A stretch of DNA of 34,175 bases from positions 1 through 34,175 of the forward strand of contig CBRG010000207.1 in the NCBI GenBank assembly GCA_000470535.1, read 5' to 3'. Position numbers and translations under genes: made by a program. A model generated the notes under the pieces. It searched no databases. It was not told where the DNA came from and saw nothing but the letters and a program-made list of their open reading frames with translations. How positions within the stretch are numbered: the first letter of the stretch is position 1; every line of letters begins with the position of its first letter. Positions 1 through 7,461 of this stretch are shown one piece after another. This stretch comes from Streptomyces sp. AW19M42 (GTDB lineage Bacteria; Actinomycetota; Actinomycetes; Streptomycetales; Streptomycetaceae).

Positions 1-635
1 ACCCGGGAGAGCCGGGTGAGCGCGGCCCGCACATCGGGGGCCGGCGTCCGGCCGGCCGCGTGCAGTTCCTCGCCGTCGGCCGCGAGCAGGACGGCCCGGC
101 CCTCCAGCTGGGCCGCCAGCTGGTGCAGCACGGCCGGCACCGGATCGGTCCTGGCCGCCGCCGTCGCCAGGGCCTGCTGGGCGCGCGTCACCCGGCGCAG
201 CTCGCGTACCCGGGCCTGGGCCATCAGCTGCCACACCGCGCGGGCGATCGCGGTGAACGGAGTCTCCGGCGGCACCTCGATCAGCGGCAGCCCGTACCGT
301 TCGCACGCCGCGATCAGCTCCGCGGGCACCGTGTCGTACACCGGCCGCACCCCGAAACCGAGCGCCGCCGCCCCCGCCTCCACCAGCCGGGACACATAGG
401 TGTCCGGGTCCTTGAGCAGCACCCCGGCGCTCAGCAGCAGCTCACCGCCGAGCAGATACGGATACGGGTCGGCCATCTCCGAGGTGTGCACCCACAGCAG
501 CTCCGCCTCCGCGGGGCCCGCGATGCGGCGCAGCCCGAGCTCCTCCCTGGCCAGCAGCTCGGCCAGCGGGATGGGCGGGGTCGGTGGGGTAGTCGGGGCT
601 GGTGGTGCCGTTGGACCGGTGGGGAGTTCCGGCAT
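1..635 (-). CDS. PucR-type transcriptional regulator, N-terminal part (cut by window edge)
   Basis: The minus frame from ATG at 635 is open to the window edge, giving 211 residues. It begins MPELPTG and contains AELLAREELGLRRIAG near residue 18, then WVHTSEMADPYPYLLGGELLL. This is the signature of the PucR N-terminal domain (purine catabolism regulator-like), followed by a helical linker. The C-terminal PucR HTH lies outside the window, so DNA binding cannot be judged here. The gene is divergent from the symporter at 769, and the inverted repeat at 642-673 starts 7 bp upstream of its start codon. I infer that it controls the neighbouring transport and guanidino-catabolic genes and perhaps itself. 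The family assignment is firm; the effector is unknown. Confidence 0.85.
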   Translation of the reverse strand, partial: MPELPTGPTAPPAPTTPPTPPIPLAELLAREELGLRRIAGPAEAELLWVHTSEMADPYPYLLGGELLLSAGVLLKDPDTYVSRLVEAGAAALGFGVRPVYDTVPAELIAACERYGLPLIEVPPETPFTAIARAVWQLMAQARVRELRRVTRAQQALATAAARTDPVPAVLHQLAAQLEGRAVLLAADGEELHAAGRTPAPDVRAALTRLSR

Positions 636-641
636 GGAGGG

Positions 642-673
642 TTCATCCGTTCAGTGCGGCGAGAATGGATGAA
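642..673. promoter_or_regulatory. Inverted-repeat operator, copy 1 (TTCATCC-N18-GGATGAA)
   Basis: A perfect 7-bp inverted repeat, TTCATCC at 642-648 and GGATGAA at 667-673, is separated by 18 bp. The same arms with the same spacer length occur at 3055-3086 before the ureohydrolase gene. It sits between the divergent pucR-like and symporter genes. Likely the binding site of the adjacent PucR-type regulator; that link is inferred. Confidence 0.7.
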
Positions 674-680
674 ACGTACA

Positions 681-710
681 CTTCAGTGCCGCTTCCCGGC
701 CACCTACCGT
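681..710 (+). promoter_or_regulatory. Candidate symporter promoter
   Basis: CTTCAG (681-686) and TACCGT (705-710, fitting TANNNT) are 18 bp apart, just downstream of the inverted repeat. The same two hexamers with the same spacing occur at 3094-3123. Conservation between two otherwise different promoters supports function; the -35 match to TTGACA is poor, as expected for an activator-dependent promoter. Confidence 0.5.
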
Positions 711-768
711 CTTCACCACGTCCGAACCCCGGACCCCGAACCCTGTGAAACGAGACGGAGGGAAGCCC

Positions 769-2244
769 ATGGCAGTCGACTACGCCGTGATCGTCGTCTA
801 TCTGGCCGGCATGCTCGCCATGGGCTGGTGGGGCATGCGCCGCGCCAAGTCCAAGAGCGAGTTCCTGGTGGCGGGCCGCCGGCTCGGCCCCTGGATGTAC
901 TCCGGCACCATGGCCGCGATCGTCCTCGGCGGCGCCTCCACGATCGGCGGGGTCGGCCTCGGCTATCAGTACGGGCTCTCCGGCGCCTGGATGGTATTCA
1001 CCATCGGCCTCGGGCTGCTCGCCCTCTCCGTGTTCTTCTCCGCCCGCATCGCGCGGCTGAAGGTCTACACCGTCTCCGAGATGCTCGACCTGCGCTACGG
1101 CGGCCGGGCCGGGCTCATCTCCGGCATCGTCATGTGGGCGTACACGCTGATGCTCGCGGTCACCTCGACCATCGCGTACGCCACCATCTTCGACGTCCTC
1201 TTCGACATGAACCGGACCGTCGCGATCATCCTCGGCGGCACCATCGTCGTCGCGTACTCGACGCTCGGCGGCATGTGGTCGATCACGCTCACGGACATGG
1301 TCCAGTTCGTCGTCAAGACCATCGGTGTGCTGCTGCTCCTGCTGCCCATCGCGGTGATCAAGGCGGGCGGCTTCAGCGAGATGAGGGCCAAGCTGCCCAC
1401 CGAGTACTTCGACCCGCTGGGCATCGGCGGCGAGACGATCTTCACGTACGTGCTGATCTACACCTTCGGGATGCTGATCGGCCAGGACATCTGGCAGCGG
1501 GTGTTCACCGCCCGCAGCGACCGCGTGGCCCGACTGGGAGGAACGGTCGCCGGTACGTACTGCCTGGTGTACGCGGTCGCGGGGGCGGTCATCGGCACGG
1601 CGGCCAAGGTCATGTACCCGAAGCTGCCCACCGCGGACGCCGCCTTCGCGACCATCGTCAAGGACGAACTCCCGGTCGGCGTACGCGGTCTGGTCCTGGC
1701 CGCCGCGCTCGCCGCGGTGATGTCCACCTCCTCCGGCGCGCTGATCGCCTGCGCGACGGTGGCCAACAACGACATCTGGTCGCGGATCAAGGGCGCGGTC
1801 ACCCGGGGCGGGGACGGCGCGGAACACGACGAGGTGAAGGGCAACCGCGCCTTCATCCTGATCATGGGCATCGCGGTGATCCTCATCGCGATCGCGCTGA
1901 ACAACGTGGTCGAGGCCCTGACCGTTGCCTACAACCTGCTGGTCGGCGGACTGCTGGTGCCGATCCTCGGCGGTCTGCTGTGGCGCCGGGGCACGGCGGC
2001 GGGGGCGCTGGCCGCCGTGGCGGTGGGCGGCCTCGCGGTGATCGGCCTGATGGCGGGGTACGGAATCCTCGCGAACGAGCCGGTCTACTACGGACTGCTG
2101 GCCTCGCTCGCCGTCTACGTCATCGTCTCGCTGGCCACGAAGCCGACGGACGCGGCGGTGCTCCTGGCCTGGCGCGAGCGGCTGGCGGGGCGCGGCGGGG
2201 AGCCGGAGCCCGCCGAGCGGGTGGAGGAGACGGTCGCGGGCTGA
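769..2244 (+). CDS. Sodium:solute symporter (SSS family)
   Basis: A 491-residue polytopic membrane protein with about 13 hydrophobic segments and the usual SSS length. It starts MAVDYAVIVVYLAGMLAMGW. The conserved early segment SEFLVAGRRLGPWMYSGTM and the GASTIGGVGLGYQYGLSG region are typical of SSS transporters, which import small organic solutes with Na+. ATG 769 is preferred over an upstream ATG at 745 because a strong GGAGGGA ribosome site (757-763) precedes it. Substrate is not visible from sequence. Because its promoter region matches that of the ureohydrolase operon at 3236, I infer uptake of a guanidino compound, agmatine-like amine or related nitrogen source. Its stop codon lies within a hairpin shared with the convergent gene. 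Confidence 0.88.
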   Translation: MAVDYAVIVVYLAGMLAMGWWGMRRAKSKSEFLVAGRRLGPWMYSGTMAAIVLGGASTIGGVGLGYQYGLSGAWMVFTIGLGLLALSVFFSARIARLKVYTVSEMLDLRYGGRAGLISGIVMWAYTLMLAVTSTIAYATIFDVLFDMNRTVAIILGGTIVVAYSTLGGMWSITLTDMVQFVVKTIGVLLLLLPIAVIKAGGFSEMRAKLPTEYFDPLGIGGETIFTYVLIYTFGMLIGQDIWQRVFTARSDRVARLGGTVAGTYCLVYAVAGAVIGTAAKVMYPKLPTADAAFATIVKDELPVGVRGLVLAAALAAVMSTSSGALIACATVANNDIWSRIKGAVTRGGDGAEHDEVKGNRAFILIMGIAVILIAIALNNVVEALTVAYNLLVGGLLVPILGGLLWRRGTAAGALAAVAVGGLAVIGLMAGYGILANEPVYYGLLASLAVYVIVSLATKPTDAAVLLAWRERLAGRGGEPEPAERVEETVAG

Positions 2245-2263
2245 CCGCCCCCTCGGCGGTCAG
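2241..2263. terminator. Bidirectional hairpin holding both stop codons
   Basis: CTGACCGCC (2241-2249) pairs with GGCGGTCAG (2255-2263) around a 5-nt loop. The TGA of the symporter (2242-2244) lies in one arm and the TGA of the convergent channel gene (2260-2262 on the minus strand) in the other. It probably terminates both transcripts. Confidence 0.7.
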
Positions 2264-2925
2264 TCCCCGCGCCGCGCGCCCTCGTCGTGCCGGGCCGAAC
2301 GGCGGGCGCGCAGGCGTGAGACAAGCGGTCTGCCGCGGCCGGCGGCCAGCGGCGCGAAGAACCACAGGACGTAGGCGTACGAGAACACCCAGGCGAGACC
2401 GAGGCTCAGGACGAACCAGAGGGCCACCGCCCACGACCCGTTCGCGTGCCCGCGGGCCTCCGCGGCGTCACCGATGACGAGACCGGTGGCGGCCGAGACC
2501 TCCTTGAGGGCCACCTCGCAGAAGAGGACGCCCGCCATCGTGCCGGCGAAGAGGGTCTGCGCCATCGGATTGGTGATCGTGGACCCGATGACGGCCGTCG
2601 GGAACGGCAGGAACGCGACCAGCAGCAGGAACGGCGCGTGCCAGAACGTGAAGGTGTTCGACAGCACGCGGATCCGGTCCATCAGCTGGTGGTGACGGCG
2701 CCACACCGACCAGAGGAGGACGAACGCCAGCGCGAACGCCAGGAAGGAGCTCCGCTGGTCCACCAGGAAACGGCCCAGCGCACCGGACGACTCCAGCTGC
2801 TCCTGGCCCGGCCGCTTCAGCTCCACGGCCAGCAGCGTCATGGCGATCGCGAAGATCGAGTCCGTGAAGAAGGTCAGTCTCTGGGGTGAGAGACCGGGCT
2901 CCGGCCGCGCGCCGTCCTCGCTCAT
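2260..2925 (-). CDS. TMEM175-family (DUF1211) potassium channel-like protein
   Basis: A 221-residue membrane protein starting MSEDGARPEP. The first helix carries RLTFFTDSIFAIAMTLLAVEL, matching the family signature R-x3-F-[ST]-D-x3-A-I-x-[IM]-T-L; F20-T21-D22 occupies the place of the FSD filter motif. About six hydrophobic segments follow, as expected for the single-repeat bacterial form, which is known to assemble as a tetrameric K+ channel. The C-terminus is Arg-rich. A GGGAG ribosome site lies 5 nt before the ATG. On the minus strand a TAGGAT box (2958-2963) is a plausible -10. It is convergent with the symporter and shows no functional link to it. Confidence 0.82.
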   Translation of the reverse strand: MSEDGARPEPGLSPQRLTFFTDSIFAIAMTLLAVELKRPGQEQLESSGALGRFLVDQRSSFLAFALAFVLLWSVWRRHHQLMDRIRVLSNTFTFWHAPFLLLVAFLPFPTAVIGSTITNPMAQTLFAGTMAGVLFCEVALKEVSAATGLVIGDAAEARGHANGSWAVALWFVLSLGLAWVFSYAYVLWFFAPLAAGRGRPLVSRLRARRSARHDEGARRGD

Positions 2926-3054
2926 CCGAACTCCCGGTGGTCACGATCGTGGCCCCGATCCTAGGGAGCGCCGGACCATGCGTTCCTGAGCTCGCCGGAG
3001 TGCGCCCTTGGCGCAAGCCGAATGTCGGCAGTCAACGGACCCGCATATGGATAT

Positions 3055-3086
3055 TTCATCCCGTCCGATCGATGGGAATGGATGAA
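3055..3086. promoter_or_regulatory. Inverted-repeat operator, copy 2 (TTCATCC-N18-GGATGAA)
   Basis: TTCATCC at 3055-3061 and GGATGAA at 3080-3086, 18-bp spacer, repeat the arrangement at 642-673. Identity continues past the right arm (AATGGATGAAACG, then ACACTTCAG), whereas the spacers differ, so the arms rather than a recent duplication are being conserved. Likely target of the PucR-type regulator at 1-635. Confidence 0.7.
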
Positions 3087-3093
3087 ACGAACA

Positions 3094-3123
3094 CTTCAGG
3101 CGGACTTCCCCGCCGCTTACCGT
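3094..3123 (+). promoter_or_regulatory. Candidate ureohydrolase operon promoter
   Basis: CTTCAG (3094-3099) and TACCGT (3118-3123) are 18 bp apart, in the same position relative to the inverted repeat as at 681-710. The leader to the ATG at 3236 would be about 105 nt. The gap 2926-3235 holds no gene; it contains this promoter, the operator and the channel gene's upstream region. Confidence 0.5.
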
Positions 3124-3235
3124 CGTCGATGGACCCGTGGGCGTGCTTCCGGGCCGTTCCGGGAGGTCCGGCAGACCGGAGAAGCAGCGCGTTGCCGCAG
3201 GAATCGTAGGAATCGAAGGAAAGGCCACCCATCCC

Positions 3236-4204
3236 ATGAGCAGCACCGAAACGCCGCGCGGCCCCATCGACTCCTCCCGCGTCCCCCGGTACGCCGGGCC
3301 CGCGACGTTCGCCCGGCTGCCCCGCCTCGACGAGGTCGGGACGACGGACGTCGCCGTTGTCGGCGTGCCCTTCGACACCGGGGTCTCCTACCGGCCCGGC
3401 GCCCGCTTCGGCGGCAACGCGATCCGGGAGGCCTCGCGGCTGCTGCGCCCGTACAACCCGGCGCAGGACGCCTCGCCGTTCGCCCTCGCGCAGGTCGCGG
3501 ACGCCGGTGACATCGCGGCCAACCCCTTCAACATCAACGAGGCCGTCGAGACGATCGAGGCCGCGGCCGACGATCTGCTCTCCACCGGCGCCCGACTGAT
3601 GACGCTCGGCGGCGACCACACCATCGCGCTGCCGCTGCTGCGCTCCGTCGCCAGGAAGCACGGGCCCGTCGCGCTGCTCCACTTCGACGCGCACCTGGAC
3701 ACCTGGGACACCTACTTCGGCGCCGAGTACACCCACGGCACCCCGTTCCGCCGGGCTGTCGAGGAGGGCGTCCTCGACACGTCCGCGCTCTCCCACGTCG
3801 GCACCCGCGGCCCGCTGTACGGCAAGCAGGACCTCACCGACGACGCCAAGATGGGCTTCGGGATCGTGACCTCCGCCGACGTCATGCGGCGCGGCGTCGA
3901 CGAGATCGCCGACCAGCTCCGGCAGCGCATCGGTGACCGGCCGCTCTACATCTCCATCGACATCGACGTGCTCGACCCGGCGCACGCCCCCGGCACCGGC
4001 ACCCCGGAGGCCGGCGGCCTCACCTCCCGCGAGCTGCTCGAAATCGTGCGCGGGCTGTCCTCCTGCAACCTGGTCTCCGCCGACCTGGTCGAGGTCGCCC
4101 CCGCGTACGATCACGCCGAGATCACCTCCGTCGCCGCCTCCCACACCGCGTACGAACTGACGACGATCATGACCCGCCAGATTGCAGAGGCCCGGACGAA
4201 GTGA
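3236..4204 (+). CDS. speB: Ureohydrolase of the agmatinase/guanidinobutyrase type
   Basis: A 322-residue binuclear Mn-type ureohydrolase. Metal-ligand motifs are complete: GGDHT at 125-129, FDAHLDT at 150-156 and [22 protein letters not shown] starting at 240, with D151, H153, D155, D242 and D244 in the expected places. Family members hydrolyse a guanidino group to urea plus an amine or amino acid. Agmatine, 4-guanidinobutyrate and 3-guanidinopropionate are typical substrates, and free guanidine is known for some relatives. The ATG at 3236 begins the conserved region; a purine-rich GAAGGAAAGG lies upstream. The stop overlaps the next gene's GTG (GTGA), so the two are translationally coupled. 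That pairing with a ThDP decarboxylase makes 4-guanidinobutyrate a better guess than agmatine, so the symbol speB is provisional. Confidence 0.88.
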   Translation: MSSTETPRGPIDSSRVPRYAGPATFARLPRLDEVGTTDVAVVGVPFDTGVSYRPGARFGGNAIREASRLLRPYNPAQDASPFALAQVADAGDIAANPFNINEAVETIEAAADDLLSTGARLMTLGGDHTIALPLLRSVARKHGPVALLHFDAHLDTWDTYFGAEYTHGTPFRRAVEEGVLDTSALSHVGTRGPLYGKQDLTDDAKMGFGIVTSADVMRRGVDEIADQLRQRIGDRPLYISIDIDVLDPAHAPGTGTPEAGGLTSRELLEIVRGLSSCNLVSADLVEVAPAYDHAEITSVAASHTAYELTTIMTRQIAEARTK

Positions 4205-5886
4205 GCCACGACCACCACGACGAGCGGCCCGAGCTCACCCCCGAGCAGACCGCCGCCGCGCTGAACCCCCCGCCAGGACGCAATGGCGGCGACCTCGTCG
4301 TCGAGACCCTCCAGGGCCTCGGCGCGACCACCGTCTTCGGGCTGCCCGGACAGCACGCGCTGGGCATGTTCGACGCGCTGCGCCGTTCGTCGCTCGACTA
4401 CGTCGGCCTGCGCGTCGAGAACAACGCGGGCTTCGCCGCCGACGCCTACGGGCGCGTCACCGGCGAGGTCGCCCCGCTCCTGCTGTCCACCGGCCCCGGC
4501 GCGCTCACCTCGCTCGCCGCGCTCCAGGAGGCGGCTGCCGCCTCCGCGCCCGTGCTCGCCGTCTCCAGCCAGATCCCGGCGGCGGGACTCGGCGGCGGAC
4601 GCCACGGCTACCTGCACGAACTGCGCGACCAGAAGGCGTCGTTCCGGGACATCGTGAAGTCCGTCCACACGGTGCGGACCGCGTCCCAGATCCCGTCCGC
4701 GATCGCCGCCGCCTGGGAGTCCGCGCTGGCGGCCCCGCACGGCCCGGTCTGGGTCGAGATCCCGCAGGACGTGCTCCTGGCCCCGACGACGCTGCCGGTC
4801 GTCACCGCGATGGACGCCACCCCGCGCGAACTGCACGCCCGCCCCGAACTCGTCGCGGTCGCAGCGCATCTGCTGTCGAACGCCGAGCGGCCCGCGATCA
4901 TCGCCGGCGGCGGGGTCGTACGCTCCGACGCGTCCGGCAAGCTCCGGGCGCTCGCGGAGCGGCTCCGCGCACCGGTCGTCACCACCTTCGGGGGCAAGGG
5001 CGCCTTCCCGTGGGAGCACCCCCTCTCGCTCCAGTCCTGGCTGGAGGACCGCCACACGACGGACTTCCTGGAGGACGCCGACGTCCTGCTGGTCGTCGGC
5101 TCCGGACTCGGTGAACTCTCCTCGAACTACTACACGTTCGCCCCGCGCGGCCGGGTCGTCCAGATCGAGGCCGACGCCGGGAAGCTGGAGTCCAACCACC
5201 CGGCGCTCGGCATCCACGCCGACGCCCGGGACGCCCTGGCCGACCTCCTCGAAGCGGTCACCCCGCGCGAGGACCCGGCCGCCGCAGAGCGTGTCCGGGA
5301 GGTGCTGGCCCGGGTACGGGAGAGGATCGACGCCCAGGAACGCACCCTGGAGCAGCACCTCCTCGGCGAGATCCGGGCGGCCCTGCCCGACACGTCCCCC
5401 AGCTTCTGGGACATGACGATCCTCGCCTACTGGGCCTGGTCCGCCTTCGACGCCCGCCACCCCAACACCATGCACTCCGCCCAGGGCGCGGGCGGCCTCG
5501 GCTACGGATTCCCGGCGGCCATCGGCGCGGCCGCCGCCGACCGCACGAAGCCCGTCCTCGCGGTCTCCGGTGACGGCGGCGCGATGTACTCCCTCGCGGA
5601 ACTGGCCCCCGCCCGCCAGTACGACCTCCCGGTCACCTGGCTGATCGTGGACGACGGCGGCTACGGCATCCTGCGCGAGTACATGACCGACGCCTTCGGT
5701 GAGACCACCGGCACGGAGCTGTCCCGCCCGGACTTCGTCGCCCTGGCCGAGTCCTTCGGCGTCCCCGCGGTCCGTACGAGCCCGGAGACGCTCGCAGACG
5801 ACCTGGCCAAGTCCTTCGCGCAGCCCGGCCCCTCGGTCGTGGTGCTTCCGGCGCTGCTCAGGATGTTCGAGCCGACGCACCTCTGA
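4201..5886 (+). CDS. ThDP-dependent decarboxylase, acetolactate synthase-like; candidate 2-ketoarginine decarboxylase
   Basis: A 561-residue enzyme with the three domains of the ThDP/acetolactate synthase superfamily: PYR domain about 28-200, central domain about 210-345, PP domain about 395-545. The cofactor-activating glutamate is E73 in [15 protein letters not shown]. The metal/diphosphate motif begins GDGG at 457-460, but the second metal-ligand position, usually Asn, is Asp here (VDDGGYG, D485). Length and coupling to a ureohydrolase resemble the Pseudomonas AruI route, in which 2-ketoarginine is decarboxylated to 4-guanidinobutyraldehyde and, after oxidation, guanidinobutyrase releases urea and GABA. 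That function is inferred; no aminotransferase or aldehyde dehydrogenase is nearby. The GTG start overlaps the preceding stop by 4 nt. Confidence 0.8.
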   Translation: MSHDHHDERPELTPEQTAAALNPPPGRNGGDLVVETLQGLGATTVFGLPGQHALGMFDALRRSSLDYVGLRVENNAGFAADAYGRVTGEVAPLLLSTGPGALTSLAALQEAAAASAPVLAVSSQIPAAGLGGGRHGYLHELRDQKASFRDIVKSVHTVRTASQIPSAIAAAWESALAAPHGPVWVEIPQDVLLAPTTLPVVTAMDATPRELHARPELVAVAAHLLSNAERPAIIAGGGVVRSDASGKLRALAERLRAPVVTTFGGKGAFPWEHPLSLQSWLEDRHTTDFLEDADVLLVVGSGLGELSSNYYTFAPRGRVVQIEADAGKLESNHPALGIHADARDALADLLEAVTPREDPAAAERVREVLARVRERIDAQERTLEQHLLGEIRAALPDTSPSFWDMTILAYWAWSAFDARHPNTMHSAQGAGGLGYGFPAAIGAAAADRTKPVLAVSGDGGAMYSLAELAPARQYDLPVTWLIVDDGGYGILREYMTDAFGETTGTELSRPDFVALAESFGVPAVRTSPETLADDLAKSFAQPGPSVVVLPALLRMFEPTHL

Positions 5887-5905
5887 GGGAGGCGCACCTC
5901 TGAGG
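5876..5905. repeat. 13-bp direct repeat duplicating the stop codon region
   Basis: CGCACCTCTGAGG occurs at 5876-5888 and again at 5893-5905, 17 bp apart. The first copy holds the decarboxylase stop TGA. The second adds a redundant stop in another frame. Probably a small replication-slippage duplication. Confidence 0.6.
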
Positions 5906-5911
5906 AGGACG

Positions 5912-5956
5912 AACGCGACGCGCCCGGAGCCGTAACGGCTCTGGGCGCGTCGCGTT
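5912..5956 (+). terminator. Strong rho-independent-type hairpin after the ureohydrolase/decarboxylase operon
   Basis: A 21-bp stem (5912-5932 with 5936-5956), broken only by one G-U pair, closes a TAA loop. It lacks a clear T-tract, which is common in Streptomyces. It sits 26 nt after the decarboxylase stop and 15 nt before the next ATG, so it separates the two transcription units. Confidence 0.8.
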
Positions 5957-5970
5957 GATCCGGGCACACC

Positions 5971-6864
5971 ATGACCACATCCCGCATATCCCGCCGTACC
6001 CGGCCCGTACCGGCCGCCGCGCTGGCCGTCACCGTGCTCGCAGCCGTGGCGCTCGGCGCGGCGCCCGCCGCGGCAGCGACGCCGGCGGTGAACTGCGCCT
6101 CCGGCCGGCCCGGACTCGCCGCAGAGCTGACGAAGGACATCACCGCGGCGCTCAAGGGGCGCGGATCGACCACCGCGGTGGCGCTCCACGACCGGACCAC
6201 CGGCACCACGTGCACGCTGCGGTCCACGGCGGCGTACGACTCCGCCAGCGTCGTGAAGGCGACCGTGCTGGCCGCGCTGCTCCGGGAGAACGCCCGGCAC
6301 CACCGCTACCTCACGCGGCGCGAGACCGACCTCAGCACCGCCATGATCACCAAGTCCGACAACAACGCCACCACCAGCCTGTGGAAGCAACTCGGCACCA
6401 CCAGGATCAAGGCCTTCCTCAAGGCGGCCGGGATGACGCACACGACACCCGGGTCCGGCGGCTACTGGGGGCTCACCCGGATCACCGCGCAGGACGAGCA
6501 GCGGCTGCTGGCCCTGCTCACCGAGGAGAACCCGGTGCTCAGTGACAAGGCCCGCGCCTACGAACTGGGACTGATGCGAAAGGTCGTCCCGTCGCAGCGC
6601 TGGGGGACACCCGCCGGGGCCCCGGCCTCGGTCACCGTCCAGCTCAAGAACGGCTGGCTCCAGCGGGCCGGCCACGGCTGGCGGGTGCACAGCATCGGCG
6701 CCTTCACGGGCAAGGGCCACGACTACGCGTTCTCGGTGCTCACCCAGGACAACAGGACGATGGGCGACGGCGTCCACACCATCCAGGCGGTGGCGCGGGC
6801 CGTGCACAAGGACCTGAACGCGCGCTACGCGAGCCACCTGGACCCCGCCGCGCCGAGGCACTGA
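5971..6864 (+). CDS. Secreted class A beta-lactamase-like serine hydrolase
   Basis: 297 residues. The N-terminus is Arg-rich and then hydrophobic, ending APAAAA, a Sec (possibly Tat) signal with cleavage around residue 36. The penicillin-recognising fold motifs appear in class A order: S93-V-V-K96 (SxxK), S129-D130-N131 (SDN), and K226-N227-G228 in place of KTG. The catalytic Glu of true class A enzymes is not obvious, and E115 in RRETDLS is not in its usual place. It may therefore be a DD-peptidase-like or other serine hydrolase rather than a resistance enzyme. No good ribosome site precedes the ATG, which lies just after the terminator at 5912-5956. Cell-wall or extracytoplasmic action is inferred from the signal and fold. 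Confidence 0.78.
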   Translation: MTTSRISRRTRPVPAAALAVTVLAAVALGAAPAAAATPAVNCASGRPGLAAELTKDITAALKGRGSTTAVALHDRTTGTTCTLRSTAAYDSASVVKATVLAALLRENARHHRYLTRRETDLSTAMITKSDNNATTSLWKQLGTTRIKAFLKAAGMTHTTPGSGGYWGLTRITAQDEQRLLALLTEENPVLSDKARAYELGLMRKVVPSQRWGTPAGAPASVTVQLKNGWLQRAGHGWRVHSIGAFTGKGHDYAFSVLTQDNRTMGDGVHTIQAVARAVHKDLNARYASHLDPAAPRH

Positions 6865-6866
6865 GC

Positions 6867-6892
6867 GGACCGGCGGACGGGGACGCCGGTCC
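6867..6892 (+). terminator. Candidate terminator after the serine hydrolase gene
   Basis: GGACCGGC (6867-6874) pairs with GCCGGTCC (6885-6892) around a 10-nt loop, beginning 3 nt after the stop codon. It could also serve the convergent tetR remnant. Confidence 0.5.
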
Positions 6893-6897
6893 CGGTG

Positions 6898-6946
6898 TCA
6901 GGCCCGGCCTGGAGGCGCAGGGTCAGGCCCCGGCCTGGAGGCGCAG
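6898..6946. repeat. Tandem 24/25-bp duplication at the 3' end of the tetR remnant
   Basis: Two adjacent near-identical copies of a segment containing TCAGGCCC, GGCCTGGAGGCGCAG lie at 6898-6921 and 6922-6946; they differ by one inserted C. The second copy holds the stop codon of the minus-strand tetR remnant (6923-6925); the first is an out-of-frame duplicate beyond it. Confidence 0.6.
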
Positions 6947-7335
6947 GCCCGACAGCGTCAGCTCCAGCCCGGCGAGGAACTGCTCCTTGTCGTCGTGCCC
7001 GTCGAACTCGTCGACGATGTCGTGCAGGAACGGGTACCTCCCGGCGTCGAGCGTGCGCCACGTCGCGGCGTAGCGGCCGAGGAACTCTTCGCGGCCCACG
7101 AGGCCGTCGACCACTTCCTGGGGCGGCTCCTGCCCCATGTCGGCGGCATTGGCGACCACGACGCCCACGATCGCCGTCACGGCGTGGAACCGCTGCTCAG
7201 GCGTGAGGTCGAGCCGGAGCGTCTTCTGCCCCAGCTCCTCGTACAGCCGCAACGCGTTGCCCTCGACGTCGATGTTCTGCATGAAGTGCGCACCCAGCCA
7301 CGGCCGGCTGCCCGCGGGCACCTGGAGCGACGCCC
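6923..7335 (-). pseudogene. TetR-family regulator remnant lacking its DNA-binding domain
   Basis: The minus frame encodes a helical C-terminal ligand-binding domain of TetR type: PAGSRPWLGAHFMQNIDVEG, then EELGQKTLRLDLTPEQRFHAVTAIVGVVVANAADMG, then EEFLGRYAATWRTLDAGRYPFL, ending LTLSGLRLQAGA. No N-terminal HTH exists in any frame upstream. The open frame runs on to 7369, but its first dozen codons are the antisense of a different coding segment (7329-7427). A start near 7369 would give 148 residues with no DNA-binding part. I read this as a truncated pseudogene; a regulator without DNA-binding activity is the less likely alternative. Confidence 0.65.
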
Positions 7336-7427
7336 TGGTGGCGTCGTTCTTCCACGGCGAGCGGATCACCTACGCGGTACTGGCGGTCGTCGTCGGCCTG
7401 ATCGCGGCCGCGGCGCACTCTCCCTGA
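7329..7427 (+). pseudogene. C-terminal remnant of a membrane protein, possibly an efflux transporter
   Basis: The plus frame reads DALVASFFHGERITYAV followed by LAVVVGLIAAAAHSP and a stop. This is one soluble turn plus a final transmembrane helix, with normal high-GC codon choice. The frame upstream of 7329 is antisense to the tetR remnant and does not look like protein. In streptomycetes a tetR gene is often divergent from an efflux gene. A deletion removing both 5' ends and their shared promoter would leave exactly this back-to-back pair of 3' ends. The parent family (MFS drug exporter?) is a guess. Confidence 0.45.
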
Positions 7428-7461
7428 CCAACTCCCGCGTCACCGAGGAAGCGCACTGAGG

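Noticed and set aside
60..2477. Plus-strand open frame of 805 codons through the PucR and symporter region
   Set aside because: It is Arg/Gly/His-rich, overlaps the symporter in another frame and runs through a regulatory region and a terminator.
4111..6861. Minus-strand open frame of 916 codons opposite the ureohydrolase, decarboxylase and serine hydrolase genes
   Set aside because: It is antisense to three well-supported genes and crosses their boundaries and the terminator. Composition is Gly/Arg/Val-rich with no domain, the usual GC-rich shadow frame.
5971..6864. Annotation as an antibiotic-resistance beta-lactamase
   Set aside because: SxxK and SDN are present but KTG is KNG and the class A general-base Glu is not evident, so resistance is not supported by sequence alone.
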